Positions 53,644-63,299 of a DNA stretch of 64,000 bases are shown here, one piece after another; within the stretch, counting starts at the first letter, position 1, and every line of letters starts with the position of its first letter. A model generated the notes under the pieces. That model saw only the letters and a list, made by a program, of their open reading frames with translations, did no database searches and was not told the origin of the DNA. The stretch comes from Forficula auricularia (taxonomy: Eukaryota; Arthropoda; Insecta; Dermaptera; Forficulidae), in NCBI GenBank assembly GCA_024734495.1, contig JALMQS010000816.1:7155171-7219170 (forward strand), in the 5' to 3' direction. The position numbers and the translations under genes were made by a program.

Positions 53644-54574
53644 GGTAGTTGTTTCGCGACAATACCAGCAAAAAGTTAATGCTCAAGTATATAGAACAGT
53701 CAATAAGGATTCATAGTTCATAAGGCCAACACTTTTTGCTGTTTTTGTACCAAATCTAGCCAATCCCGTGCTCGTTTGAGAAATTTGGCAACATTGAAAG
53801 AGATTGAATATTTTTATACATGACATTAAAATGACAGATAAAATGAATGATAAAATACATTTTAAAGGTCGATTTATTAATCAAAAAGTTCTAAATAAAC
53901 GATTAAAAGCTGTTGCGGTAATGAATGAGGGAAAAAACCCTGTATGGTAAAGTAAAAAATGATTAGCCATACCCTTATCCAGAAAAAAAATTAAACTTAT
54001 ATACTTTAAAGAGTGAACTAATAATAATAAAAATAATAATATTTTCAAAAATTTCTATAAATATCGTTTTGTTATTTTTTAACAAATGTAATCAACGCCT
54101 ACGTTACATCTTATGAAAATTATAATTTTGAAAAAATCTAGGGCACGCTTTCTACTTTTTACTCCCTCTTTCGCTGGTTTAATAAATGCGCTGTTGCCAA
54201 AATGTTTTTAGTGAGAATTTTTTTATATACATTTTTCATTATTTATTCCTTATTATCTCAGAAACTGTGTTGTAACTATGAATCAAACTTGTCTTAAAAT
54301 ATGTATTGGTTATTGTTTAATGTTGGTTTAGTTTTTTATAAAAATTGTACGAAGGGTTTCTTAATTATAATTAAATATGTATGTAAACTTTCCGATATCC
54401 CGTATAGTGCAATGCTAAAGAGCCCGAAAATATCGATTTTTGAAATTAAATATCTCCGGAAGTGTATTGTTCATCAATTTCGTTTTGCCACCAATCGATG
54501 CACAAGTATTTCAATAATAATATATCTAAATTTCAGAAAAATCCTACGAAAACGCATTTGGCGGAACAACTACC
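53644..54574. mobile_element. TTAA-flanked TIR element, copy 2
   Basis: TTAA at 53640-53643 and 54575-54578; termini GGTAGTTGTTTCGC and GGCGGAACAACTACC. Opposite orientation to copy 1 and uninterrupted where copy 1 carries the hammerhead insert. Confidence 0.65.
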
Positions 54575-54618
54575 TTAATTTTGGGTCGATATGCATCAAA
54601 ATCTAATCAGCTCTCTTG

Positions 54619-54963
54619 GCGAAGGACGGGTCGGGGACGGTATGGGTTCTGGATGTGCAGATAGTGTCAGCGCTCCTCGGACTGGGGATTGCCCACAGAA
54701 ACAAAATCAATTATTATAAGGGCAACTCCAGTCCGGTGAGCAACATTGCGGCAAGGTTTGGGGGTGGGCTCGGGTTCAGTGAGAGTTGAAGCCATCACAC
54801 TCTCGTGGAAGGGAGTGTGGTGGCATAAAGCGGTGCCTCCCTTGTCGCCCTGGGAATTTCCCAGAGAACTTAATGCGATATGACCTTCAGGGCGATGAGG
54901 GGTTCATTAATGAATTTTTACAGCTTCAACAGGAGAACTTATAGGGAAATCGCCATGCGCTAG
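54619..54963 (+). pseudogene. R2-like LINE C-terminus
   Basis: VWVLDVQIVSALLGLGIAHR, KINYYKGNSSPVSNIAARF, a frameshift, AITLSWKGVWWHKAV, PWEFPREL, another shift, FRAMRGSLMNFYSFNRRTYR to TAG at 54963. The sequence after the WVLD motif fits the C-terminal endonuclease/tail of the R2 group. 5' truncated and broken. An A-rich tail follows. Confidence 0.65.
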
Positions 54964-55109
54964 AAATTGTATATAAAAAGAAAAAAAAGAAAAAATTTTT
55001 TTTGTAAATATATTATGTTAATATTCCTATAATTATGTAAATACTCCTGTAATTAAATTCACCCGACTATGTAAATATTTCTTGTTAGTGGAGGCTCCCA
55101 CCTGCGTGG

Positions 55110-55300
55110 CCCAATAAACGAAAATCAATGGACCAAAACTATGGGTGAAATTTGGTTTCGATATTCACACTAGTTTTTGAGCTAGGTCGTCCACAAAAAT
55201 GGTTACGCACAGACTAACTAACTAACAGACATTTTGACAAAACAATTATTATCTCGAAAAATATAATTTTTTCGATGTTCATTTATTAGAGCTAAACAAT
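55110..55300. repeat. fragment of the 27780-28510 repeat
   Basis: ACTAGTTTTTGAGCTAGGTC and the GACATTTTGACAAAACAATT text match 28090-28180 inverted. Confidence 0.5.
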
Positions 55301-55388
55301 GTTTATATCTATGACATGTCAATTACATCTATACTTATATTGTTTTATGGTATCAATCTAGAAAGAAAAATTCTACTGTCTCAGTTAT

Positions 55389-55790
55389 TTTTAACCGACT
55401 TCAAAAAAGGAGGAGGTTCTCTATTCGATTGAATTTTTTTTTTTTTTTTTTTTTTTTTTTGCCTATGTTACCTCATATCTCCGCCAATTGTCAACCGATT
55501 TTGAAAATTTTTTTGCATTGGGTCCAGTCTAGCTTCCGATTGGTCCCATTTTTTTTCGATTTTTTTCATAGGTATTAGACCTTTTTTATTAGGTTTGTTT
55601 AGACCTAACCTCTTTGTTTATGAACCGATTTCGATGGTTCTTTTTTTATCCGAAAGGGGTGTCTTGGGGATGGTGTCATATTAATTTGGTCAAGTTCTGA
55701 TGATATAATCACTATTAATAACATCACTAAAAAGAGAAAAATAAAAATTTTTAAGAAAAAAATAAAAACCGACTTCAAAAAATTAAATGC
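55389..55790. repeat. AACCGACTTCAAAAAAGGAGG-type repeat
   Basis: It begins ACCGACTTCAAAAAAGGAGG and contains a run of about 30 T. A fragment occurs inverted at 19780-19835. The motif is a widespread insect repeat; its class is unclear to me. Confidence 0.45.
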
Positions 55791-56118
55791 AACAAATATA
55801 AAAATACACTAAAAGGTATAAAATAATTATTATCTTATTTAGCCACAACTAAACGACGAAATATTAACACGAAATTACTTTTTGAAGTTGGTGCCAAACA
55901 TATACCTTTTATGAATCGCACTCGACGGATCTTACTTAGTACGTTTGGCGGGTACGCTCGCTTATATGGTAGGTATAGTTTGTTTGGCACCGACTTTAAA
56001 AAGTAATTTCGTGTTAATGTTTCGTCGTTTAGTTGTAACTAAATAAGATAATAATTATTTTATACCTTTTAGTGTATTTTTGTATTTGTTGCATTTAATT
56101 TTTTGAAGTCGGTTTTTA
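55768..56118. repeat. 350-bp palindrome
   Basis: Arms of about 165 bp (55768-55935 and 55965-56118) read GACTTCAAAAAATTAAATGC at one end and its complement at the other. The core contains GTGCCAAACATATACC arms. A half copy lies at 59040-59150. Confidence 0.6.
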
Positions 56119-56175
56119 TTTTTTCTTAAACATTTTTTTATCTTTATTTCAACCAATGTTGTTCTAGCCAATTGA

Positions 56176-56213
56176 GTACTTGAAAAAGTCTCGAGAGAGA
56201 CGAAACGTTGTAC
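56176..56213 (+). ncRNA. degraded hammerhead-like core
   Basis: GTAC, TTGAAAA, A, strong stem II GTCTC/GAGAC, GAAACGTT, GTAC. Stems I and II pair but two core bases differ from CTGANGA. Probably inactive. Confidence 0.4.
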
Positions 56214-56839
56214 AAAAATTGAAGAGAACTTCAATAAAAAAACTTTGTCCAATAAACTGAATTTTTAATCTACTAATTATAATGGACATTAATCAACATA
56301 ATTTATCAATAAATAATAATAATAAAATAAAATTATTGTCTTTTAATAGTTTGTGACCAAAAAAACCTTTAAATTTAAAAATAATAGAATAATTTAATTA
56401 GAAATTTAAGGAGTTGTGATGATGATATAGGATTTTATTATCATTACTTATCCGTTGGAACATTTGGTCAGCAACATGTAAAATACATAAATTGCTTGAC
56501 AAAAGTTTTGCATAAAATTTAAAAATGTTAAAATTTATATTTAAAATCTATTATTGTTTTTTTTTTTTATAGGAAAATAATTAGTAGTGATAAGGGAAAG
56601 TCAAGTGTTATGCTTTAAACACGGTTAAGTAGTTAGTAGTGATCAGTAAAAGTCGAAAGGTGTGGTGTAATCAAGGTTAAGTAATTAGTGGTGATTAGTG
56701 AAAATAGTATGACGTACATTACTAATCCGATTAAGATTATCTCTGAAGATAAGCTAAGAATAGCTTGCGCTAATTGCTATCGAAGGGTATACTATTTAAG
56801 GGGGAGAGAGATAGGGAAATTGAAGAGGAATTTGAGGAG

Positions 56840-56920
56840 GGAGATAGGGACAGTGGGAGGAGGAAGGGACAGTGGGGAGGAGGAAGGGACAGTGGTGGGG
56901 GGGTAATTGGAGGGACAGGA
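56840..56920 (+). repeat. purine-rich tandem repeat upstream of a TATA box
   Basis: A 19-bp unit GGAGGAGGAAGGGACAGTG is repeated about three times, followed by a G run. It is almost pure purine on the plus strand. The long frames on both strands here are due to the repeat. Confidence 0.7.
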
Positions 56921-56923
56921 ATG

Positions 56924-56967
56924 TATATAAAGAGGAAAGTGATAGGGAGATTGGGCAGTGAGTGTCA
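56924..56967 (+). promoter_or_regulatory. candidate TATA/Inr promoter
   Basis: TATATAAAG at 56924-56932 and GGCAGTGAG about 33 bp further (A at 56957). The spacing fits an RNA polymerase II core promoter. It would drive the exon-like array starting at 57207. Confidence 0.45.
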
Positions 56968-57206
56968 GCCAGTGGTCGATGAAACATCGATTGTAAATGT
57001 TACAATATGGCCTCTCCACCTTCATCCACCCTCTCAGCTGACTCCAGCCCTCACTAATAAACAACCCTTCATCCCATATATTAATTATTTGTATAGAATT
57101 AGGAAAAATCATGTCCTATCCCTAATTCTATCCAAATTTAATCCGTGTTATCCCAAATTCTTATTCCTTCGAAACCCAAATGTATTGCGAATATAATTTT
57201 ACTTGT

Positions 57207-58733
57207 CTGTGTGTTCCTGTGGAGTTAACATTCCAGCTCTAGGTACATGACGTTGGCTGTTAAGGTAAGATATCTATTTAATACTCTATTCTTATAATTA
57301 AATAAATAAGAAATTACTCTAAATTTTGCAAGTTACTTTTTTGATTATTTTCACAAAATTATACATAATTTTATCACGAATATTTCTATAAAAAATAACT
57401 TTAAATTCACTAAATAATTTTACTAATAACATGTTTTTCTTTTTCAGGTAGGTGCTCATCCTACTAATACTAACATTTAGATGAAGTATTTGATTTTCCT
57501 ATTTCCTGGAAAATTAAATCCTTTTATCTTGTTCGCGAGTGTGTGTGTGTGTCCCTGTGGAGTCAGCATCCCAGGTCCATTCACGAGACGTTGGCTGTTA
57601 AGGTAATATTTCTATTTAATAGTATATTCTTATAATGAAATAACTACGAAATACTCTAAATTTTTCATATTAATTTTTTCAAAATTTTCTAAAATAATCA
57701 ACTAAAATAGAAATTATCTTAAATATCATTTTATTGAGAATATTTGTATTAAAAATATAAAATAATTTAAATTCACTATATTATTTTACTAATAATATTT
57801 TTTTTACTTTTTTCAGGTAGGTGCACGTCCTACTAATACTAACATTTAGTGAGAGTGTGTTCCTGTGGAGTCAGCATTCCAGGTCCATTCACGAGACGTT
57901 GGCTGTTAAGGTAAGATATCTATTTAATAATGTATTTTTATAATAAAATTTAATATACTCTAAAATTTTGAAATGACTTTTTTTGAGTTTTTATAAAGAC
58001 ATCAAAAAAAATAAATACAATATATTATTTTAATATTTATATGAAAAAATACTTTTAAGTTACTATATTATTAACCAATATACTTTTTCTTTTTTTAGGT
58101 AGGTGCTCGTCCTACTAATACTAACATTTAGTGAGAGTGTGTTCCCGTGGAGACAGCATCCTAGTACCAGGCACGAGACGTTGGCTGTCAAGATAAGATA
58201 TCTATTTAATATCTACTTACTCTATTATTATAATGAAATAATTAAGAAATACCTATTCTAAATTTTTGAAATTTCTTTTCGAGTTTTTCTAAAAAGATCA
58301 CCTAAAATAAATAAAATATTATTTTAATATTATTTTAATATTTATATAAAAAGTACTTTAAAATTACTATATTATTTTACTAATATTATTTTTGTTTCTC
58401 TTTTTTTCAGGTAGGTGGTCGTCCTACTAATACTAACATTTAGAGAGAGTGTGTTCCTGTGGAGTCAGCTTCCCTGGACCAAGCACGAGACGTTGGCTGA
58501 AAAGGTAAAATATCTATTTAATAATGTATTTTTATAAGGAAATTAAAATCTAAAATTTTGAAATTACTTTTTTCGAGTTTTTAAAAGAGATCGAATAAAA
58601 TTGAAAATATTTAAAATATAATTTTTTTGCGAATATTTATTTAAAAAATATTTTAGATTCATATAATATTTTACTAATATTATTTTTTTCTTTTTTTCAG
58701 GTAGGTGCTCGTCCTACTAATACTAACATTTAG
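57207..58733 (+). ncRNA. tandem array of five exon-like units, possible multi-exon non-coding RNA
   Basis: Exon-like blocks TGTGTTCCTGTGGAGTCAGC .. GAGACGTTGGCTGTTAAG end at 57264, 57602, 57910, 58192 and 58504. Four are followed by GTAA-type donors; the fourth has AT. AT-rich spacers of 183, 214, 188, 218 and 196 nt end in a T-rich tract and (C/T)AG. Each is followed by a 33-nt module (57448-57480, 57817-57849, 58099-58131, 58411-58443, 58701-58733). The blocks are conserved while the spacers drift. 61-nt and 94-nt exon choices both break the reading frame, so a protein is unlikely. Confidence 0.5.
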
Positions 58734-59383
58734 ATTTAGTAGGTATAAATAAATAAATTAATTAAAACAATAAATTGTATATATGGTACTTATACAATTT
58801 TTGTAATCTTTTTTTCCTAAATTTAATTTGAAATATTCGTTTAAGGCCTTTATATTTTCAGTCTAATAAGATTATTTCACATGGATAGATAATTAAATTT
58901 CAATTTTCGCAAAAAAAAAAATAACATTCAATAGTAAATAAATAAATAATTCACTTTTAAAAATAATGCCCTAATATGTATTTCATTATTCCCTTCTAAA
59001 CTTCAATCTATTTTCTGTTTCTGATCTAATGCATGACTCAATATCGAAGTAACCATTTCGTCGTTTAGTTCTAAATAAATTTTATTTTTGAATTATTCTT
59101 ATTTTATTTGATGCATTTAATTTTTTTGAAGTCGGTTTTATTTATTTTTTTATAAAAATGATTTTTGTAGAAATAGTTAAAAAGTATGCAATTTATAAAA
59201 ATATCATAAAAAATACTTAATAATCAGTAGAGATTGTGGTGTTGGTGCAAGGTGAAACATCTTTAATAAAGATAAGAGTAAATAGATATTTTATTTAATA
59301 TGGATTTACTATGAGTTAAGGATACTGGGTCACTTATTTCACATTAAAATTAAAAAATTAAAAGATATAAAAATTTTTTTCTT

Positions 59384-59426
59384 TTTCAATATATATATTT
59401 CGGGCTATCAACCCATCTTCAGGAAA
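59384..59426 (-). ncRNA. hammerhead-like ribozyme core
   Basis: TTTC, CTGAAGA, T, stem II GGGT/GCCC, GAAA, a TA-rich stem III, TT, GAAA. Stem I TTTC/GAAA. Same family as the palindrome at 18490-18772. Confidence 0.45.
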
Positions 59427-59639
59427 TACAGAAGGTAACTGAGGTAACTCAGATAAGAAATCAGGAATCACAGGTAAGAAATAAGTAGATAGTAGTGAAT
59501 AAAATAGCGATAAAAATTCACACATTTTTTTATTTATTAATTATAATACTTAGCATAATCAAACATAAAAAGCAAACTAACAAAAAAAAGATGGAAAAAT
59601 CAATTGAAAATTAATGAGAGACTTTTTTTTATGAAAATG

Positions 59640-60590
59640 ATGAGAGAAGGAGTCACACCAAAAAGGTGCAACCCCTAAAGACCTGGGTTGGCCCCTCCAC
59701 CGTGAAAAGAAGAAGAAAGAATTTTATGGGCTGGGCGGGGTTCGAAGGTATCTGTGGATACGGGTCTTAAATAGCTGAAGATTATAAGTCGCGGGAAAGA
59801 TGGTGTCAAGGAGCGAGTTCCAGTCTCTGGAGTTCATAGGGATAAAAGAGTTGGCGAAAGCGCTTGTTCGACTTTTATCCAATTTGGCAGCGAAGGGGTG
59901 CTGAGCGTTCGAAAATCACGTGTTTCTCGCAAAGAGGACTTTAGGGGGGGGGGTAATTGATTTCAGCTCGACTGAACAGACACCGTGATAGTATCTGTAG
60001 TACAGGGAAAGGGCAGAAACGATTCTTCGGTGAGCCAGAGTGTCGAGTGAGTTGGTAGACGGCTCTAACCAACTCACTCGACACTCTGGCTCGGGTCTCC
60101 TATCAGTTTAATTGCTCGCTTCTGAATCGCATCCAGTGTAGCAAGAGAATGCTTGGAGAAACCCCTCCACAGATGAGAGCCATATTCGAGACAGGGACGA
60201 ATTTGAGCCTTATACAGTATAAGAAGTTGACTGGGAGTATAACAACGTCTAGACCTAAATAGGAGACCAAGCTTGAGCGCTGCAGCTTTAGCAGTGGTTG
60301 AGATATGGTCATTCCAAGAAAGATCAGTCCCTAGAGTTACGCCTAGCATTGAAGTTTTATCCATGAATTCTAGTGAGTTTGAGTTGAATGATATGTTTGG
60401 GAGGTTTCTGTCGACGCGCCTAGAAATAAGGCAACATTGAGTTTTCACTGCATTGACTTGATTTTGAAACAAGATGATCAATATTGGGGTCAATATCACT
60501 AGTAGTACAGTAAACATATCTTTTCCAGTAGTAGTCCCTAGTAGCGGCCGTAAAGCCAGTAATTCCTCTTTCACTATAAATACTTCATCA
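59640..60590 (-). pseudogene. LINE C-terminus and 3' end, Jockey/CR1-like
   Basis: KTQCCLISRRVDRNLPNISF, DKTSMLGVTLGTDLSWNDHI, KLGLLFRSRRCYTPSQLLIL, YKAQIRPCLEYGSHLWRGFS, LDAIQKRAIKLIGDPS; after an inverted duplication, TNSLDTLAHRRIVSALSLYY, VCSVELKSI, LRETRDFRTLS and PYELQRLELAP. The 3' end has GTGGAGGGGCCAACCCAGG and an A-rich tail. 5' truncated, frameshifted. Its tail is shared with the SINE at 15388-15754. Confidence 0.8.
60032..60092. repeat. 24-bp perfect inverted duplication within a LINE
   Basis: 60032-60055 and 60069-60092 are exact reverse complements (GAGCCAGAGTGTCGAGTGAG plus TTGG) with a 13-bp spacer. The normal coding sequence continues on the left copy, so the right copy is the extra one. 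Confidence 0.9.
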
Positions 60591-60599
60591 ACACCTCGT

Positions 60600-61760
60600 A
60601 TAAATATTACTTAGGGAAAGTGGTGTAGTATAAAAATAGCTAACTGGCTCGATCCGTGGCTTTCCACTGCGTAAACCCCACTAACCAAATTCCTAGTGAT
60701 TCTTTTTGGAGGAAAAAATCTTCTCCAGCTTGGGGATCTCGTTCACTTGCATTAAAATTACGAAAACCACTCGAAAATAATAATATGTACAACGTAATCA
60801 AAGTCATTAAAACTATAAAATTTTACTCTTTATGATTTGAAGAATACAGTTTTAGGTTTTAATTTTGCACGTTATTTGAAATTTCTAAATCTCTCGCGGG
60901 CCGGATTGAAGCTGGTGGAGGGCCGGGGGGTATGTACTATAGCTTTAAAAAAAAGCTAAAAAATATGACCACTCAGTCGAGGGGCCTTTAAATATGTAAT
61001 TTAATAATAATAAAAAACATGGATGGTGTACGAGAATTAATGATTGTGCTTAATACTTATTTTATTAGGTAAAATGTATTTTAAAATAAAGATAAAATCA
61101 ATGAAAAATTGTACATTAAACTCGTCTATTTATTCACAAAAAATAAAATATATTATATTAATACAATATTCTAAAAAAAGAGAGAAAGAATATTTGTTTT
61201 AAAACTTACTTCTAATTTAAAAATAAATTATATTTATATATATAAATAATTTTTTTATTTTAGTAATTTAAAAAATGAAATTATTTATAATATTAACATC
61301 TGTGGAAGTATATTTAGAAGCCGTTTAAGTATTACGTTAGCATATTTTTGAGGGACTTTGATTTCTGTTCAATTTGCTGACAAAGGGAACTGGGGGTCCG
61401 GAAATTCATATGAAGAATTTGATTTTATTTAAAATATAGACTATCAATTTGTAATTATTTTTCAATATTAAAATTCGCCCTCACTTGTTAATTTTAACAT
61501 TTTGATGAGAAATATAATAAAAGTTTGTGTAAAAAAAGCTTATCTTATGTCTTAGGGCAGCGTTTTCAACCTGTTTACACTGTGATCAAATAAATTGGTT
61601 TCTATTGATGCCGCGATCAAAATATTATAAAATTGTTATATTATTTTAGGAGAACTAACTACGCTAAAGTTTGTATGATTTTTCCCTCATTTAGCATATT
61701 TTCAGTGCAAACCAATATTGGTTCGTAGAATCGCTGCCTTAAAAGTATGTATACGGTTTT
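60600..61760. other. AT-rich region with hAT-like scraps
   Basis: CGCGGGCCGGATTGAAGCTG and GGAGGGCCGG at 60890-60945 and CAGCGTTTTCAACCTG at 61558 look like parts of a hAT element. Otherwise nothing recognised. Confidence 0.35.
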
Positions 61761-61764
61761 CTTA

Positions 61765-61960
61765 CCTTTCTTATTATATTAAACGAGCAATTCTTGTATA
61801 TATAATTGGTTTTTCGAAAACGGCTCTAACGATTTGGATGAAATTCACGGGTTAGGGGGGTTTTTGTGTTGACAATTCGATCTGTCATGGTCTCATCTTC
61901 AGCTAAGTTGTTTTTGATGGGTTTTTTGTTAATTCAAATAATTATTCACAGGTTTTTGTA
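61765..61960 (+). repeat. Helitron-like 5' segment
   Basis: TATTAAACGAGCAATTCTTG, AACGGCTCTAACGATTTGGA and GATCTGTCATGGTCTCATC match 12000-12170 and copies A and B. Confidence 0.5.
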
Positions 61961-62086
61961 TGTATAATTTCCTTTAAACGAGGCCATTCAAAATCAACGA
62001 AAATATGCTTACGTAATACTTCAACAGCCCAAAGATACATTTTATTTGTTTATTAGAAAATGTTATGCAGTAGGGTTGTTTTTACT

Positions 62087-62575
62087 AGGGGGTGTAAATA
62101 TGAAACCAGAATTTGCCCATAAATGGCTCTAGTTGTCAGTGGAGTGACTGTGAAACCGCTTTATTGGTGGTATTTTCTTGTTTTTACATTTACCAAAAAA
62201 TTTAAACTCAAAACAATTCAAGTTTAATATTTACAAATACACATTTTTTCATTGCGTTGAACATGTGGAATTTTCTGCCTAAAAACTAGGATTTTCCGAC
62301 AGCATTGATTTTCTGTTACCGTTTGAAGAAAACTGCTTGTCGAAGCATACAGTGTGCATGCTCTTGTTAAATCACAGTGCTTTGAGTGGCTCGATGATTG
62401 GTTTGCCTCAAAAGAGCAACAGTTTTTTTGGCTAGGGATCGACAAATTGCCAGAGAGATTGGAAAAATGTATAGCTAGCAATGGGCAATACTTTAAATAA
62501 AATATTTTTTATCATTTTCATACAATAAATGTGTATTTTCTATAAAAAAAATTTCGGTTTCATATTTACAGACCT
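62087..62575 (+). mobile_element. internally deleted mariner element
   Basis: TIRs GGTGTAAATATGAAACCAGAA (left, shown in part) and the matching CATATTTACAGACC (right). Length about 490 bp instead of about 1.3 kb. It holds the fused transposase ends at 62261-62503. Confidence 0.75.
62261..62503 (+). pseudogene. mariner transposase, N-terminus fused to C-terminus
   Basis: MWNFLPKN, a stop, DFPTALIFCYRLKKTA, a shift, LLVEAYSVHALVKSQCFEWL, then directly WFASKEQQFFWLGIDKLPER and CIASNGQYFK to TAA. The whole catalytic domain is deleted at the Trp-Leu junction. Confidence 0.75.
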
Positions 62576-62786
62576 GATATTTTCATATTTGTTATATTGC
62601 GGTTTTGAAATATACTATTTTAAATATACATGAAATATTTGGAATTATTAAAAAAAAACACATAGATTTTTTTTATCTATGACTTGACAAAATGCTTTTT
62701 ATTATTATTATTATATTTCTATAATTATGTTTGAGGAAGCATTAAATTTTGCTATTATTTATTTTTTGTTATAAATTTTAAATATA

Positions 62787-63276
62787 CAGGGTGAGTCACG
62801 GGAAATGGATGTTTTTCAGGAAACCATAACTCGGCGGATTTTTGAAAATATAATATTTTATTTTCATAAGAACAATCACTAAATTATGCCATTATTGAAT
62901 GATATGAGCGAAAAAAAATATGTGTGACAAATGATGGCCATTTTCACGAACACAAATTAGAAGATTCAAAACACTGTACAGCGAATTTTATACAAAGACC
63001 TAGGGGCTTGACCCGTATAAAATTACGATATTCCAACAGTTGATAGAGCGAGATTATCAACAATGTCTCACTTTTTGCCAAATAATGCTTGAAATGTTTG
63101 AAGAAAATGATTTCGTCAAAATGGCCATCATTTGTCAGACATAATTTTTCGCTCATAAGCATTCAATAAATGGCATAGTTTAGTGATTATTTCTATGAAA
63201 ACAAAAATATTTTCTTTTGAAAAATCTCCAGAGTTATACTTTCCTGAAAAACATCCGTTTCCCGTGACTCACCCTG
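62787..63276. mobile_element. TA-flanked TIR element
   Basis: Termini CAGGGTGAGTCACGGGAAAT on both ends, TA duplications (62785-62786, 63277-63278), arms of about 100 bp. A second inverted pair (GATGGCCATTTT) lies inside. Non-autonomous, Tc1/mariner-like. Confidence 0.75.
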
Positions 63277-63299
63277 TATTTTTATATTATATATATATA

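Noticed and set aside
56774..57196. 140-codon plus-strand ORF and two minus-strand ORFs
   Set aside because: They are caused by the purine-rich tandem repeat and have no recognisable protein.
57207..58733. Spliced-leader RNA cluster
   Set aside because: The tandem units have a donor and an A/T-rich Sm-like motif after it, but there are no clear snRNA stem-loops and the units continue into acceptor sequences. Spliced-leader trans-splicing is not established in insects.
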